Of a stretch of 5,043 nucleotides of DNA, positions 1 through 5,043 are shown one piece after another (within the stretch, counting starts at the first letter, position 1; every line of letters starts with the position of its first letter). The stretch comes from an uncultured Clostridium sp. (GTDB lineage Bacteria > Bacillota > Clostridia > TANB77 > CAG-508), in contig CAMMLF010000122.1 of assembly GCA_946497585.1 (NCBI GenBank), forward strand, positions 1 to 5,043, given 5' to 3'. The position numbers were made by a program, and so were the translations under genes. The notes under the pieces are model-generated. The model was not told the DNA's origin and searched no databases. It saw only the letters and a list, made by a program, of their open reading frames with translations.

Positions 1-762
1 TGTAGCTATAGCTGTGTCTCCATTTTTAGGTCTATAAAAAATGTGCTTTTTCTCCATTGGTCCGTCATATACAATGTCTTGCTCTTCCTTGGTTAAATCT
101 TTAAATGGTACATCAGTTCTCACTCCCATTGCACGGCATACATCTGTCATTAAAGACCACATTAAACTATTCCATGGTGCAACTGCCCCTTCATCAATTG
201 TCAAATCTTTATTTGGAATTAAAGAATCCATATTTACAGTTTCTATAGTACCAATTCCACCACACTTAGGACAAGCTCCAGATGAATTAAATGCATATTC
301 CTCCGCACCTAATCCACTAAATCTTTCATGACATACTGGGCACTCTAGCTTTTCCTCCCTAGCAACATTCGCACTTGCTGGTAGAATATGTCCGTTAGGA
401 CAAATATAATTTCCACATCTTGAAAATATTAACCTTACAGAATTTAAAAGCTCTGTTGCAGTTCCAAACGTTGACCTTATACTAGGAACATTTGGTCTTT
501 GATGTAATGCTAGTGCACTTGGTACATGAAGAATACTGTCAACTTTCGCTTTTTCTCCTTGTGAAATTCTTCTTCTAGTGTATGTAGATAGTGCTTCTAA
601 ATACCTTCTTGAACCTTCTGCATAAAGCACTCCCAATGCCAAAGATGATTTACCGCTTCCAGATACTCCTGATATAGCTACAATTCTATTGAGTGGAATA
701 TCTACATCTATATTTTTTAAATTATGAACTTTTGCACCTTTTATTTCTATTTTATCTACCAT
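1..762 (-). CDS. UvrA-like ABC ATPase (UvrA paralog), N-terminal 254 codons, cut by window edge
   Basis: The protein starts MVDKIEIKGAKVHNLKNI and is open to the left edge, so only the first part of ABC module I is present. Visible motifs are Walker A GVSGSGKS at residues 32-39, the UvrA-typical YAEGSRRYLEALS at 47-59, a Q-loop region around LHQRPNVPSIRSTFGT (Q88, 86-101), a cysteine set C116/C121 with H125 and CPVCH at 141-145, and FNSSGACPKCGGIG at 158-171, where UvrA has its first zinc-binding segment. Established knowledge: UvrA is the damage-recognition ATPase of nucleotide excision repair. The CPNGH/CPVCH pattern and the Q-loop (H where housekeeping UvrA usually has D) look more like the shorter UvrA paralogs of Bacillota and Actinomycetota, whose role is poorly defined, than like housekeeping uvrA. 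The start is supported by the SD AGGAAGG (771-777), 8 nt upstream. The gene lies 38 bp after the 53-aa gene with no convincing promoter between, so co-transcription is likely. The paralog-versus-canonical assignment needs the missing C-terminal part. Confidence 0.9.
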   Translation of the reverse strand, partial: MVDKIEIKGAKVHNLKNIDVDIPLNRIVAISGVSGSGKSSLALGVLYAEGSRRYLEALSTYTRRRISQGEKAKVDSILHVPSALALHQRPNVPSIRSTFGTATELLNSVRLIFSRCGNYICPNGHILPASANVAREEKLECPVCHERFSGLGAEEYAFNSSGACPKCGGIGTIETVNMDSLIPNKDLTIDEGAVAPWNSLMWSLMTDVCRAMGVRTDVPFKDLTKEEQDIVYDGPMEKKHIFYRPKNGDTAIAT

Positions 763-800
763 AATTTTAGCCTTCCTTATTATATAATTATTTCTATTGC

Positions 801-962
801 TTAGTTAGCTTTTTTAAATACTAAAATTGCTTTTGCTGTTTCTGTAATTGACATAGTAATTAATTCGTACCCCTCTTGTATCATTTCATTTGCTTTTTCT
901 TCAACTTTCTGTGCCATATCATCTGCTTTTGGTAGATAACCTATAACAACTGTTTTATACAT
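801..962 (-). CDS. Small 53-aa protein, possibly DUF4177-like
   Basis: The short ORF MYKTVVIGYLPKADDMAQKV... ends in TAKAILVFKKAN and a TAA stop. It is supported by a near-perfect SD (AGGAGGT, 969-975) with 6 nt to the ATG. It reads as an alpha/beta fold: a short strand (residues 3-9), an amphipathic helix with many Glu and Lys (about 13-30), then EGYELITMSI and KAILVFKK strands. The pattern 'EGYELI...TAKAILVFKK' resembles small DUF4177-type proteins (strand-helix-strand-strand, about 50-70 aa). That is from memory and family membership is uncertain. No signal peptide or membrane segment is seen. It lies 38 bp upstream of the UvrA paralog and is probably co-transcribed with it, and 93 bp downstream of the deoxyribosyltransferase-like gene behind a stem-loop. 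The biochemical role is unknown. Confidence 0.82.
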   Translation of the reverse strand: MYKTVVIGYLPKADDMAQKVEEKANEMIQEGYELITMSITETAKAILVFKKAN

Positions 963-992
963 ATTTTTACCTCCTAAAATTATTGTACTTTT

Positions 993-1001
993 ATATTACC
1001 A
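993..1001 (-). promoter_or_regulatory. Candidate extended -10 promoter for the 53-aa gene / UvrA paralog
   Basis: Read on the minus strand, TGGTAATAT gives a TGn extension plus a TAATAT -10 hexamer, about 30 nt upstream of the ATG at 962 and just after the stem-loop at 1011-1042. There is no good -35 box at 16-18 nt, so the call rests on the extended -10 alone in a very AT-rich stretch. Confidence 0.3.
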
Positions 1002-1003
1002 TA

Positions 1004-1042
1004 AAAATAAGAATTACTCTATATTTTCATATAAAGTAATTC
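1004..1042 (-). terminator. AT-rich stem-loop, probable terminator of the 146-aa gene
   Basis: On the minus strand, GAATTACTTTATAT, a GAAA loop and ATATAGAGTAATTC form a 14-bp stem (1011-1042) with a single G-U wobble, followed by a T-rich tract TTATTTTT. It starts 13 nt after the TAA of the 146-aa gene. The stem is AT-rich, so termination may be partial. It separates that gene from the 53-aa gene and the UvrA paralog. Confidence 0.5.
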
Positions 1043-1055
1043 GAAAAATTGTAAT

Positions 1056-1496
1056 TTATCGTTCTGAATATTTTTCTAAAAATTGCTCTAGTTCTGTTAC
1101 ATTACTAAAAATCTCATCAAAAATATTATACAGAGTATCCGTTGCTTCATATTCACCAATTGCATAACATTTTTTTCCTAATCCATAAGCAATTCCTGAC
1201 TCAATGTGTGCCGCTTTTCCAGCTGGCAAAACAAGTAACAAATTTTCTGATTTTTTTTCTCCATCTAAATCATTATGAAACAAGTTTAAAACAATATCAC
1301 TTTTTAAGTCTAAAGATTCAAATTCTTTTTGCCTTTCTTCAGGAGTTTGGTTTTTATTTCCATATCCCCAATTTTCTTCATTTTTTAAAAAGCAATAATA
1401 AGATATCTTATATTTATCAAATAAATCACATATTTTTAATATATTTTCTTTATTTCTAGCTCTACCCGCTATAAAAAATTCATATTTATTTTCCAT
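1056..1496 (-). CDS. Nucleoside 2-deoxyribosyltransferase-like protein (146 aa)
   Basis: The protein starts MENKYEFFIAGRARNK and shows a Rossmann-like pattern: strand YEFFIAG (5-11), helix 15-29, strand SYYCFL (32-37), acidic helix about 52-62, SDIVLNLF (66-73), then LLLVLPAGKAAHIESGIAYG (86-104), LGKKCYAIG (106-114) and a C-terminal helix. The AHIESGIAYGLGKK segment (96-109) lines up with the TAFELGYAxALGK segment of nucleoside 2-deoxyribosyltransferases, putting E99 where that family has its nucleophilic Glu. The length suits the family (about 150 aa). Family members exchange or hydrolyse the N-glycosidic bond of (deoxy)nucleosides or nucleotides in the cytoplasm; the substrate here is not inferable. 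The ATG at 1496 is chosen over upstream codons because GGAGGAG (1504-1510) lies 7 nt before it, while the in-frame ATG at 1502 lies 1 nt after the SD. It is 83 bp downstream of the 444-aa gene on the same strand. Confidence 0.72.
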   Translation of the reverse strand: MENKYEFFIAGRARNKENILKICDLFDKYKISYYCFLKNEENWGYGNKNQTPEERQKEFESLDLKSDIVLNLFHNDLDGEKKSENLLLVLPAGKAAHIESGIAYGLGKKCYAIGEYEATDTLYNIFDEIFSNVTELEQFLEKYSER

Positions 1497-1503
1497 AAAC
1501 ATT

Positions 1504-1510
1504 CTCCTCC
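1504..1510 (-). promoter_or_regulatory. Ribosome binding site that decides the start of the 146-aa gene
   Basis: GGAGGAG on the minus strand lies 7 nt from the ATG at 1496. The longer alternative, which begins at 1538, would place this SD inside the coding region, and no SD precedes it. A short AATTAC/GTAATT dyad lies just upstream (about 1515-1536). Confidence 0.75.
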
Positions 1511-1579
1511 ATAAATTACTATAAGAAATGTAATTCAAATTTCATATACTGATAATTTCCACCCAACATTATCTCTCTA

Positions 1580-2914
1580 TTAGTTACTATAAAATTCTAC
1601 TTCGTTTCTAATATTAACATCTGAAATTTTTCCATTATCATTTACTGTAAACCTAATAGATATTTTTTCTTTTTCATCAGTACCTTCCATGAAAAATCTG
1701 TACTCTCCGCTTCCTAAGCTTTCATAAACATCTTTCCAATTGCATGATATTCTTGTAGTATTTTCATCAAGTTGTTCAATATTCACTACATTTTTTAAAT
1801 CGCTATCTGAAATTTTTGTAAGCTCCTGCCACTCATCACCAGTATATGCCCCCAAAACCATATTATCAGTTGGTTCTGTTTGGATTGCTGGCTTGCTTGG
1901 TTTTATAGCAATGTTTTTCTGAAGAGAAAAGTTATTAGTAAAATTATATTTTATATAATTGTCATCCGTTACAGTTGTAGTTATTTCTTCAGTCGTTAAA
2001 TTATCAATAGATACATCTACATTATCAAAATTAGTATAAAACTTTTTTAACACATCAGATGTTACAAACTCATTATATTCATTGCCTGTAATTTCTATTT
2101 TTCCAACACTACCTAAATAATTAATTCCATTCATTCCTCCAATTAGACTTTTACCGTTAAAATATATTAATATTTCCTGACCTGGCTCGAACCCAATGTT
2201 TCCTTCATCTGAAAAATATACCTCATATAATAGCTCATTATTTTCACTATCTATTACGCATAAACTATTTTTATTTACTCCAGCTATAATTGCTTTCTTA
2301 ATAGCAATCATATCTCTGTTTTCAAAATTCTCTTTAAGCGATTCATTAGTTTCTTTTATTTTAACATTTTTAACATTGTAAATTGATTTAGATGGATATC
2401 CCTCAAAAATCTCAGCAATATCAGGAATAGAATCCGGAAGTATACTTATAATTTGTATATCATCGCCAAGTTTTAAATCAGAAATATCTATTTTATTTCC
2501 ATTATCATCTTTGATATTTGCATCTTCTGCATTAAATGAGTAAAATTGCCAATCTGGTATTGCTACCTTTATATTATCATCATTTATTTCTAAAACTTTA
2601 CTGTAATAATTTGTATTCTCACAATAATAATAAGTATAATCATTCTCAATAAACAAATAAATATAATCTCCTACTTTTACATTAGATTTATCTATTTCTT
2701 CTAAATTCAGATTCTTCAAGATTACATCATCCAACTTGTATTCTTGCTCACATACTTTCTCAACCGCTGTTGTAACAATACGATTATCTTCAACGCCTAC
2801 AACTGTAGAATTACTTACTATGAGCATTATTTTTAGAAATAATGCTAAGCAAACTATTGCTATTATTGCTATAACTATTAAAATACCTATTAATACTTTC
2901 GTTCTTTTCTTCAT
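1580..2914 (-). CDS. Membrane-anchored protein with beta-rich repeats and C-terminal Ig-like domain, paralog A (444 aa)
   Basis: I do not recognise a named family for the whole protein. It has a basic start (MKKRTK) and a hydrophobic segment at residues 7-33 without a convincing lipobox (C22 lies inside the membrane stretch), so a signal-anchor with the rest outside the cell is likely. Residues 42-275 look like successive small beta-barrel, OB-like units: DNRIV...KVGDYIYLFIE (43-90), DANIKDDNGNKIDISDLKLGDDIQII (131-156), and KKAIIAGVNKNSLCVIDSEN to EPGQEILIYFNG (206-254). Residues about 295-440 resemble Big_14-type bacterial Ig-like domains: ITTTVTDDNYIKYNF, then DEWQELTKI, ENTTRISCNWKDVY, GSGEYRFFMEG and ISIRFTVNDNG. 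It is roughly half identical by eye to the 449-aa neighbour across its full length. The start is supported by AGGGGA (2921-2926) at 6 nt. Function is unknown; a cell-surface binding or sensing role is inference only. Confidence 0.85.
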   Translation of the reverse strand: MKKRTKVLIGILIVIAIIAIVCLALFLKIMLIVSNSTVVGVEDNRIVTTAVEKVCEQEYKLDDVILKNLNLEEIDKSNVKVGDYIYLFIENDYTYYYCENTNYYSKVLEINDDNIKVAIPDWQFYSFNAEDANIKDDNGNKIDISDLKLGDDIQIISILPDSIPDIAEIFEGYPSKSIYNVKNVKIKETNESLKENFENRDMIAIKKAIIAGVNKNSLCVIDSENNELLYEVYFSDEGNIGFEPGQEILIYFNGKSLIGGMNGINYLGSVGKIEITGNEYNEFVTSDVLKKFYTNFDNVDVSIDNLTTEEITTTVTDDNYIKYNFTNNFSLQKNIAIKPSKPAIQTEPTDNMVLGAYTGDEWQELTKISDSDLKNVVNIEQLDENTTRISCNWKDVYESLGSGEYRFFMEGTDEKEKISIRFTVNDNGKISDVNIRNEVEFYSN

Positions 2915-2950
2915 TTTTTATCCCCTACAAAATTTCTTACTATTAAATAA

Positions 2951-2980
2951 TTTATAATGTGCCTTTATTTGTACACAAAT
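2951..2980 (-). promoter_or_regulatory. Candidate promoter with overlapping dyad upstream of paralog A
   Basis: On the minus strand, TTGTGT (2973-2978), 16 nt and TATAAA (2951-2956) make a plausible sigma-A promoter in the 78-bp gap between the paralogs. A dyad, ATTTGT-AC-ACAAAT on the plus strand (2967-2980, 6-bp arms, 2-bp centre), covers the -35 and could be an operator. This suggests paralog A can be transcribed on its own, though read-through from paralog B is also possible since no terminator is visible in the gap. Confidence 0.4.
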
Positions 2981-2992
2981 CAAATTAATCTT

Positions 2993-4342
2993 TTAATGCC
3001 CCTTGCCAACTTCATAATCTACAACTTCTCCATTATCATCTATTGTAAATTTAACTGAAATAATTTCTTTGTCATATCCATTTGTTAAAAAGTTATTTGG
3101 CTCATCACCTGCATCTCCCATAACAAATCTATATTCTCCACATTCTAAAGTACCATAAATATTGCTCCAATCAATTGTCCATCTTGTAGTATTTTCATCT
3201 ACTATTTCTGCAGTACCTATATTTTCTACATCATTTGAAATTCTAGATAACTCTTGCCACTTATCTCCATCATATGGCAAAATTGAAACTGAACCATCCT
3301 CATATTCTATTTTTCTCTGTTCTGGCTTTTCAGCAATATTTTTAAAAAGTAAAAATTCATTTTCAAATTCATATTTAATATTATTATTATCTGTTACAGT
3401 TAAGCTAAGTCCCGTATTTGTTAGATTGTCTATATTTACGTTAACATTTACATATGATGTGAAAAATCTTTTTAGTATATCATTTGAAATCAACTGCTTA
3501 TTCCCATCATTAATCTCTATTTTTCCCACATATTCTATTGCAGAAACGCCGTTTATGTCTGAGCTTCCAACTTTTCCGTTAAAATATATAGTTACTTCTT
3601 GACCTTGTTCATATCCGATGTTTCCTTCATTTGCAAAAGAAACTTCATATAAAAGATCCTTATTTTCACTATCTACAACAAATAAACTATTTTCATTAAC
3701 TCCTACTATAACTGCATTTTTTATTGCCATCATATTCCTATTTTCTAACTTTTCTATGGTTTCTTGATTAGGTTCTATCATCCTTATACTTTTTACATCA
3801 TATAATGTATCAGAAGAATAACCTTGATATAATGCTGCTACCGCTGGTATAATGTCTGGCCAAATGTTCACAACTTTTATATTATCTCCATATTTTAAGT
3901 CAGAAACAGATATCTTTTCCCCATTAATATCTTTTATATTGGCTTCTTCAGCATTAAATGAGTAAAAGTTAAAGTCAGGTATTTGTACATCAATGCTATT
4001 CTCATTTATTCTTTCTACCCTACAATAATAATTTGTGCTACTACAGTAAAATCCTGTATTATCCTCCTTAACATACAAATAAATGTAATCACCTGCTTGA
4101 ACATTTGCCCTATCTATTTCATTTAAATTTAAGTCTTTTATTATTACATCGTCTAAAGGATAACCTATGTTTCTTTCTGTTGCAACTGCTGCATGTACAA
4201 TTCTATTATCATAAATATCTACAACCGTAACTATGTTTACTCCTATTTTCCTGTCCAAATATACCACTAAATTAAAAATTCCTATTATTGCAATAATTAA
4301 TAAAATACTAACTACAATTATAATCTTCGTTCTTTTCTTCAT
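2993..4342 (-). CDS. Membrane-anchored protein with beta-rich repeats and C-terminal Ig-like domain, paralog B (449 aa)
   Basis: This is the first gene of the tandem pair in the direction of transcription. The same MKKRTK start is followed by a hydrophobic anchor at residues 7-28 and no lipobox. Segments shared with paralog A include DNRIV (45-49), LDDVIIKDLNLNEID (63-77), GDYIYLYV (84-91), FYSFNAEEANIKD (126-138), NSLFVVDSEN (218-227), LLYEV (230-234), NEGNIG-like ANEGNIG (237-243) and YFNGK (253-257). The C-terminal 145 residues carry the Ig-like pattern GLSLTVTDNNNIKYEF (311-326), DKWQEL (360-365), ENTTRWTIDWSNIYGTLECG (383-402), EYRFVMG and ISVKFTIDDNG. This copy keeps the W-x-I-D-W/IYG pattern typical of that domain better than paralog A does. 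The start is clear: AGGAGG (4349-4354) lies 6 nt upstream. A strong extended -10 promoter (4425-4453) and a structured leader precede it. Function is unknown. Confidence 0.87.
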   Translation of the reverse strand: MKKRTKIIIVVSILLIIAIIGIFNLVVYLDRKIGVNIVTVVDIYDNRIVHAAVATERNIGYPLDDVIIKDLNLNEIDRANVQAGDYIYLYVKEDNTGFYCSSTNYYCRVERINENSIDVQIPDFNFYSFNAEEANIKDINGEKISVSDLKYGDNIKVVNIWPDIIPAVAALYQGYSSDTLYDVKSIRMIEPNQETIEKLENRNMMAIKNAVIVGVNENSLFVVDSENKDLLYEVSFANEGNIGYEQGQEVTIYFNGKVGSSDINGVSAIEYVGKIEINDGNKQLISNDILKRFFTSYVNVNVNIDNLTNTGLSLTVTDNNNIKYEFENEFLLFKNIAEKPEQRKIEYEDGSVSILPYDGDKWQELSRISNDVENIGTAEIVDENTTRWTIDWSNIYGTLECGEYRFVMGDAGDEPNNFLTNGYDKEIISVKFTIDDNGEVVDYEVGKGH

Positions 4343-4356
4343 TTTTATCCTCCTTC

Positions 4357-4417
4357 AAGGCCTTAGTTTTAACTTGTTTTCATATTTTAAATTTCTTATC
4401 AAAATTAGTAAGGCCTT
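4357..4417 (-). promoter_or_regulatory. Leader hairpin of paralog B, bounded by AAGGCCTT palindromes
   Basis: AAGGCCTTA (4357-4365) and TAAGGCCTT (4409-4417) form 9-bp complementary arms around a 43-nt AT-rich loop. If transcription starts about 7 nt after the -10 hexamer, the first arm is almost exactly the 5' end of the mRNA and the second ends 2 nt before the AGGAGG of paralog B. The CCTT of either arm could also pair with the AAGG of the SD, so two competing folds are possible. A role in translation control or mRNA stability is inference. Each AAGGCCTT is also self-complementary, so it could be a DNA-level binding site instead. Confidence 0.4.
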
Positions 4418-4424
4418 TTTATTT

Positions 4425-4453
4425 TTTATATCATTTTTGATAAATAAATGCAA
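4425..4453 (-). promoter_or_regulatory. Sigma-A promoter for paralog B
   Basis: On the minus strand, TTGCAT (4448-4453), a 17-nt spacer and TATAAA (4425-4430) are preceded by TGA, which gives the TGn extended -10 element. A TATCA-TTTT-TGATA dyad (4429-4442) overlaps the -10 and spacer and could be an operator. The predicted start is near 4418, leaving a leader of about 76 nt. Confidence 0.65.
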
Positions 4454-4511
4454 TATTTTACATCTTTTTTCGTCTGACAAATCGTTTTTATTAGTCCCCC
4501 TATTGGTATCA

Positions 4512-4551
4512 AAATTTTCCGAAGTCCTAATAAATTTTCTAAAGTTCTATA
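4512..4551. repeat. Two imperfect 20-bp direct repeats upstream of the plus-strand promoter
   Basis: Units 4512-4531 and 4532-4551 match at 15 of 20 positions, sharing AAATTTTC, then AAGT and CTA. They end 6 nt before the -35 box of the plus-strand promoter, a placement that suits a regulator binding in tandem. In AT-rich DNA a chance origin is possible. They also overlap the upstream end of the stop-free stretch on the minus strand. Confidence 0.4.
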
Positions 4552-4557
4552 AATTAT

Positions 4558-4586
4558 TTGACTTTATGTTAAGATAGTGATATAAT
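4558..4586 (+). promoter_or_regulatory. Near-consensus sigma-A promoter for the 119-aa gene
   Basis: TTGACT (4558-4563), a 17-nt spacer and TATAAT (4581-4586), with TGA immediately before the -10 (extended -10), are close to ideal for sigma-A. The predicted start is near 4593, giving a leader of about 40 nt. The strength suggests high or tightly repressed expression. Confidence 0.88.
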
Positions 4587-4619
4587 TAAATTGTCCGTAG
4601 TTTTACTCAACTTCAAACT

Positions 4620-4625
4620 GGAGGT
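4620..4625 (+). promoter_or_regulatory. Ribosome binding site of the 119-aa gene
   Basis: GGAGGT lies 7 nt before the ATG at 4633. It decides against the in-frame TTG at 4591, which would sit at or before the predicted transcription start and has no SD. Confidence 0.85.
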
Positions 4626-4632
4626 AAGAAAA

Positions 4633-4992
4633 ATGACACGAATGGAACGAATCAACAGCAGTTTTACATCTCCCGTGTTATATTATGGAAAGACAGAAAG
4701 TAGCTTTGTCTATGACGGTCTTTGCCATGACCAACGTGGCAGGGTTGTTACAAACAGTAAGGGGCAGATTACGTCTGTCCGATACGTGAAAAAGAAAGAG
4801 CATATCTGCTCCTTCAACAACCGTGAAGAAGCTGTTGAGAGACTCAGGATTATGTACGAGGAGAAAGCGGCCTTGTACAATCATCACCGCTATGCGCCTT
4901 TCTTGACGTGCATTCGTGATGTGGAACCTGAGAGTCCGCGTATTCATCCGGAGTTACACGGAGTACGTCTTGTGATGTACCCGACGCTTTAA
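4633..4992 (+). CDS. Unrecognised 119-aa protein of atypically high GC
   Basis: The protein starts MTRMERINSSFTSPVLYY, and I recognise no family. It is basic and soluble-looking, with no signal peptide or membrane segment. Residues 16-52 look beta-rich (LYYGKTESSFVYDGL, RGRVVTNSKGQI, SVRYVKKK). Residues 61-81 are probably an amphipathic helix (NNREEAVERLRIMYEEKAAL). A His/Tyr-rich turn (YNHHRYAPF, 82-90) is followed by a Pro-rich tail ending HGVRLVMYPTL. Cysteines at 31, 59 and 92 do not form an obvious metal motif. GC is about 46% by hand count, against roughly 30% in the other genes, with more use of codons such as CGT, GAG and ATC. It is a complete stand-alone unit: strong promoter, SD at 7 nt, and a terminator 8 nt after the stop. 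Such a unit suggests recent acquisition, for example as cargo of a mobile element, but no integrase or element end is in the window. Confidence 0.85.
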   Translation: MTRMERINSSFTSPVLYYGKTESSFVYDGLCHDQRGRVVTNSKGQITSVRYVKKKEHICSFNNREEAVERLRIMYEEKAALYNHHRYAPFLTCIRDVEPESPRIHPELHGVRLVMYPTL

Positions 4993-5000
4993 ACCTTCGA

Positions 5001-5036
5001 AGCGGTGCCCCTATAATAAGGGGCATCGCTTTTTTT
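5001..5036 (+). terminator. Strong intrinsic terminator of the 119-aa gene
   Basis: AGCGGTGCCCCT, the loop ATAATA and AGGGGCATCGCT form a 12-bp GC-rich stem with one G-U wobble, followed by a run of seven T (5030-5036). It begins 8 nt after the TAA stop and is a textbook Rho-independent terminator. Confidence 0.95.
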
Positions 5037-5043
5037 AATACAA

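Larger units (their letters stand above)
4355..4546 (-). pseudogene. Stop-free stretch without a start codon, possible 3' remnant of a lost gene
   Basis: On the minus strand a frame stays open for 63 codons between an in-frame TAG (4547-4549) and a TGA (4355-4357). Its composition is protein-like and charged: ...RTSENFDTNRGTNKNDL..., DEKRCKILHLFIKND and LLILIRNLKYENKLK. It has no ATG or GTG, and no TTG preceded by an SD. The TGA sits directly against the SD of paralog B, as in a normal operon junction. One reading is the C-terminal end of an upstream operon gene whose front part was replaced by the high-GC cassette. Against this, the paralog B promoter lies inside it, and an open frame of this length can occur by chance. 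No family is recognised. Confidence 0.3.

Noticed and set aside
41..331. 96-codon plus-strand ORF
   Set aside because: It is antisense to the UvrA-like gene, whose protein shows clear family motifs in the minus frame; no SD precedes it.
1142..1459. 105-codon plus-strand ORF
   Set aside because: It is a hydrophobic, Phe/Leu/His-rich shadow of the 146-aa gene with no ribosome binding site.
1504..1536. AATTAC/GTAATT dyad upstream of the 146-aa gene as a terminator of paralog A
   Set aside because: The stem is only 6 bp with a 10-nt loop and is followed by the SD rather than a T-run, so it is not a credible terminator.
3162..3602. 146-codon plus-strand ORF
   Set aside because: It is a shadow of paralog B, which is supported by its paralog, SD and promoter.
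4233..4577. 114-codon plus-strand ORF reaching into the intergenic region
   Set aside because: It is low-complexity, Phe/Leu/Ile/Lys-rich, runs antisense over the anchor segment of paralog B and has no SD; AT-rich composition explains it.
4591..4632. TTG start extending the 119-aa protein by 14 residues
   Set aside because: The TTG falls at the predicted transcription start and the SD GGAGGT would lie within the extension; the ATG at 4633 fits the SD exactly.
4678..4947. 89-codon minus-strand ORF
   Set aside because: It lies inside the 119-aa gene on the opposite strand; the plus-strand gene has promoter, SD and terminator, and this ORF has none.
1..5043. CRISPR array, tRNA, rRNA or insertion sequence ends
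   Set aside because: No regularly spaced repeats, cloverleaf-like segments, transposase motifs or terminal inverted repeats were seen on either strand.

Overview
The window reads as chromosomal or accessory DNA of a low-GC Bacillota, most likely a Clostridia-type gut or anaerobic bacterium. The coding sequence of positions 1-4342 is AT-rich (roughly 30% GC by eye), lysine-, isoleucine- and asparagine-rich, and has strong AGGAGG-type ribosome binding sites. No rRNA, tRNA, CRISPR array or insertion sequence is visible.

Five genes lie on the minus strand. In transcription order (right to left) they are: two adjacent paralogous membrane-anchored proteins (449 and 444 aa) of no recognised function, each with an N-terminal transmembrane anchor, a beta-rich middle and a C-terminal Ig-like domain; a 146-aa protein resembling the nucleoside 2-deoxyribosyltransferase superfamily, with the catalytic-type Glu in place; a 53-aa small protein; and the first 254 codons of a UvrA-like ABC ATPase that runs off the left edge. 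Gaps of 38-93 bp and separate candidate promoters suggest two or more transcripts. Only the 53-aa gene and the UvrA paralog look tightly coupled.

On the right, one gene (119 aa, unrecognised) lies on the plus strand. It has a near-consensus sigma-A promoter, a strong SD and a perfect-looking intrinsic terminator, so it forms a complete single-gene transcription unit. Its GC content (about 46% by hand count) is far above the rest of the window, which points to recent acquisition.

The divergent intergenic region (4343-4632) is the most structured non-coding part. It holds an extended -10 promoter for the paralog pair, a leader whose two ends carry the same AAGGCCTT palindrome and can pair next to the SD, a stop-free stretch with no start codon that may be the tail of a lost gene, and two imperfect 20-bp direct repeats just upstream of the plus-strand promoter. 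No shared pathway among the genes can be shown from sequence. The membrane paralogs and the high-GC cassette are the least explained parts.
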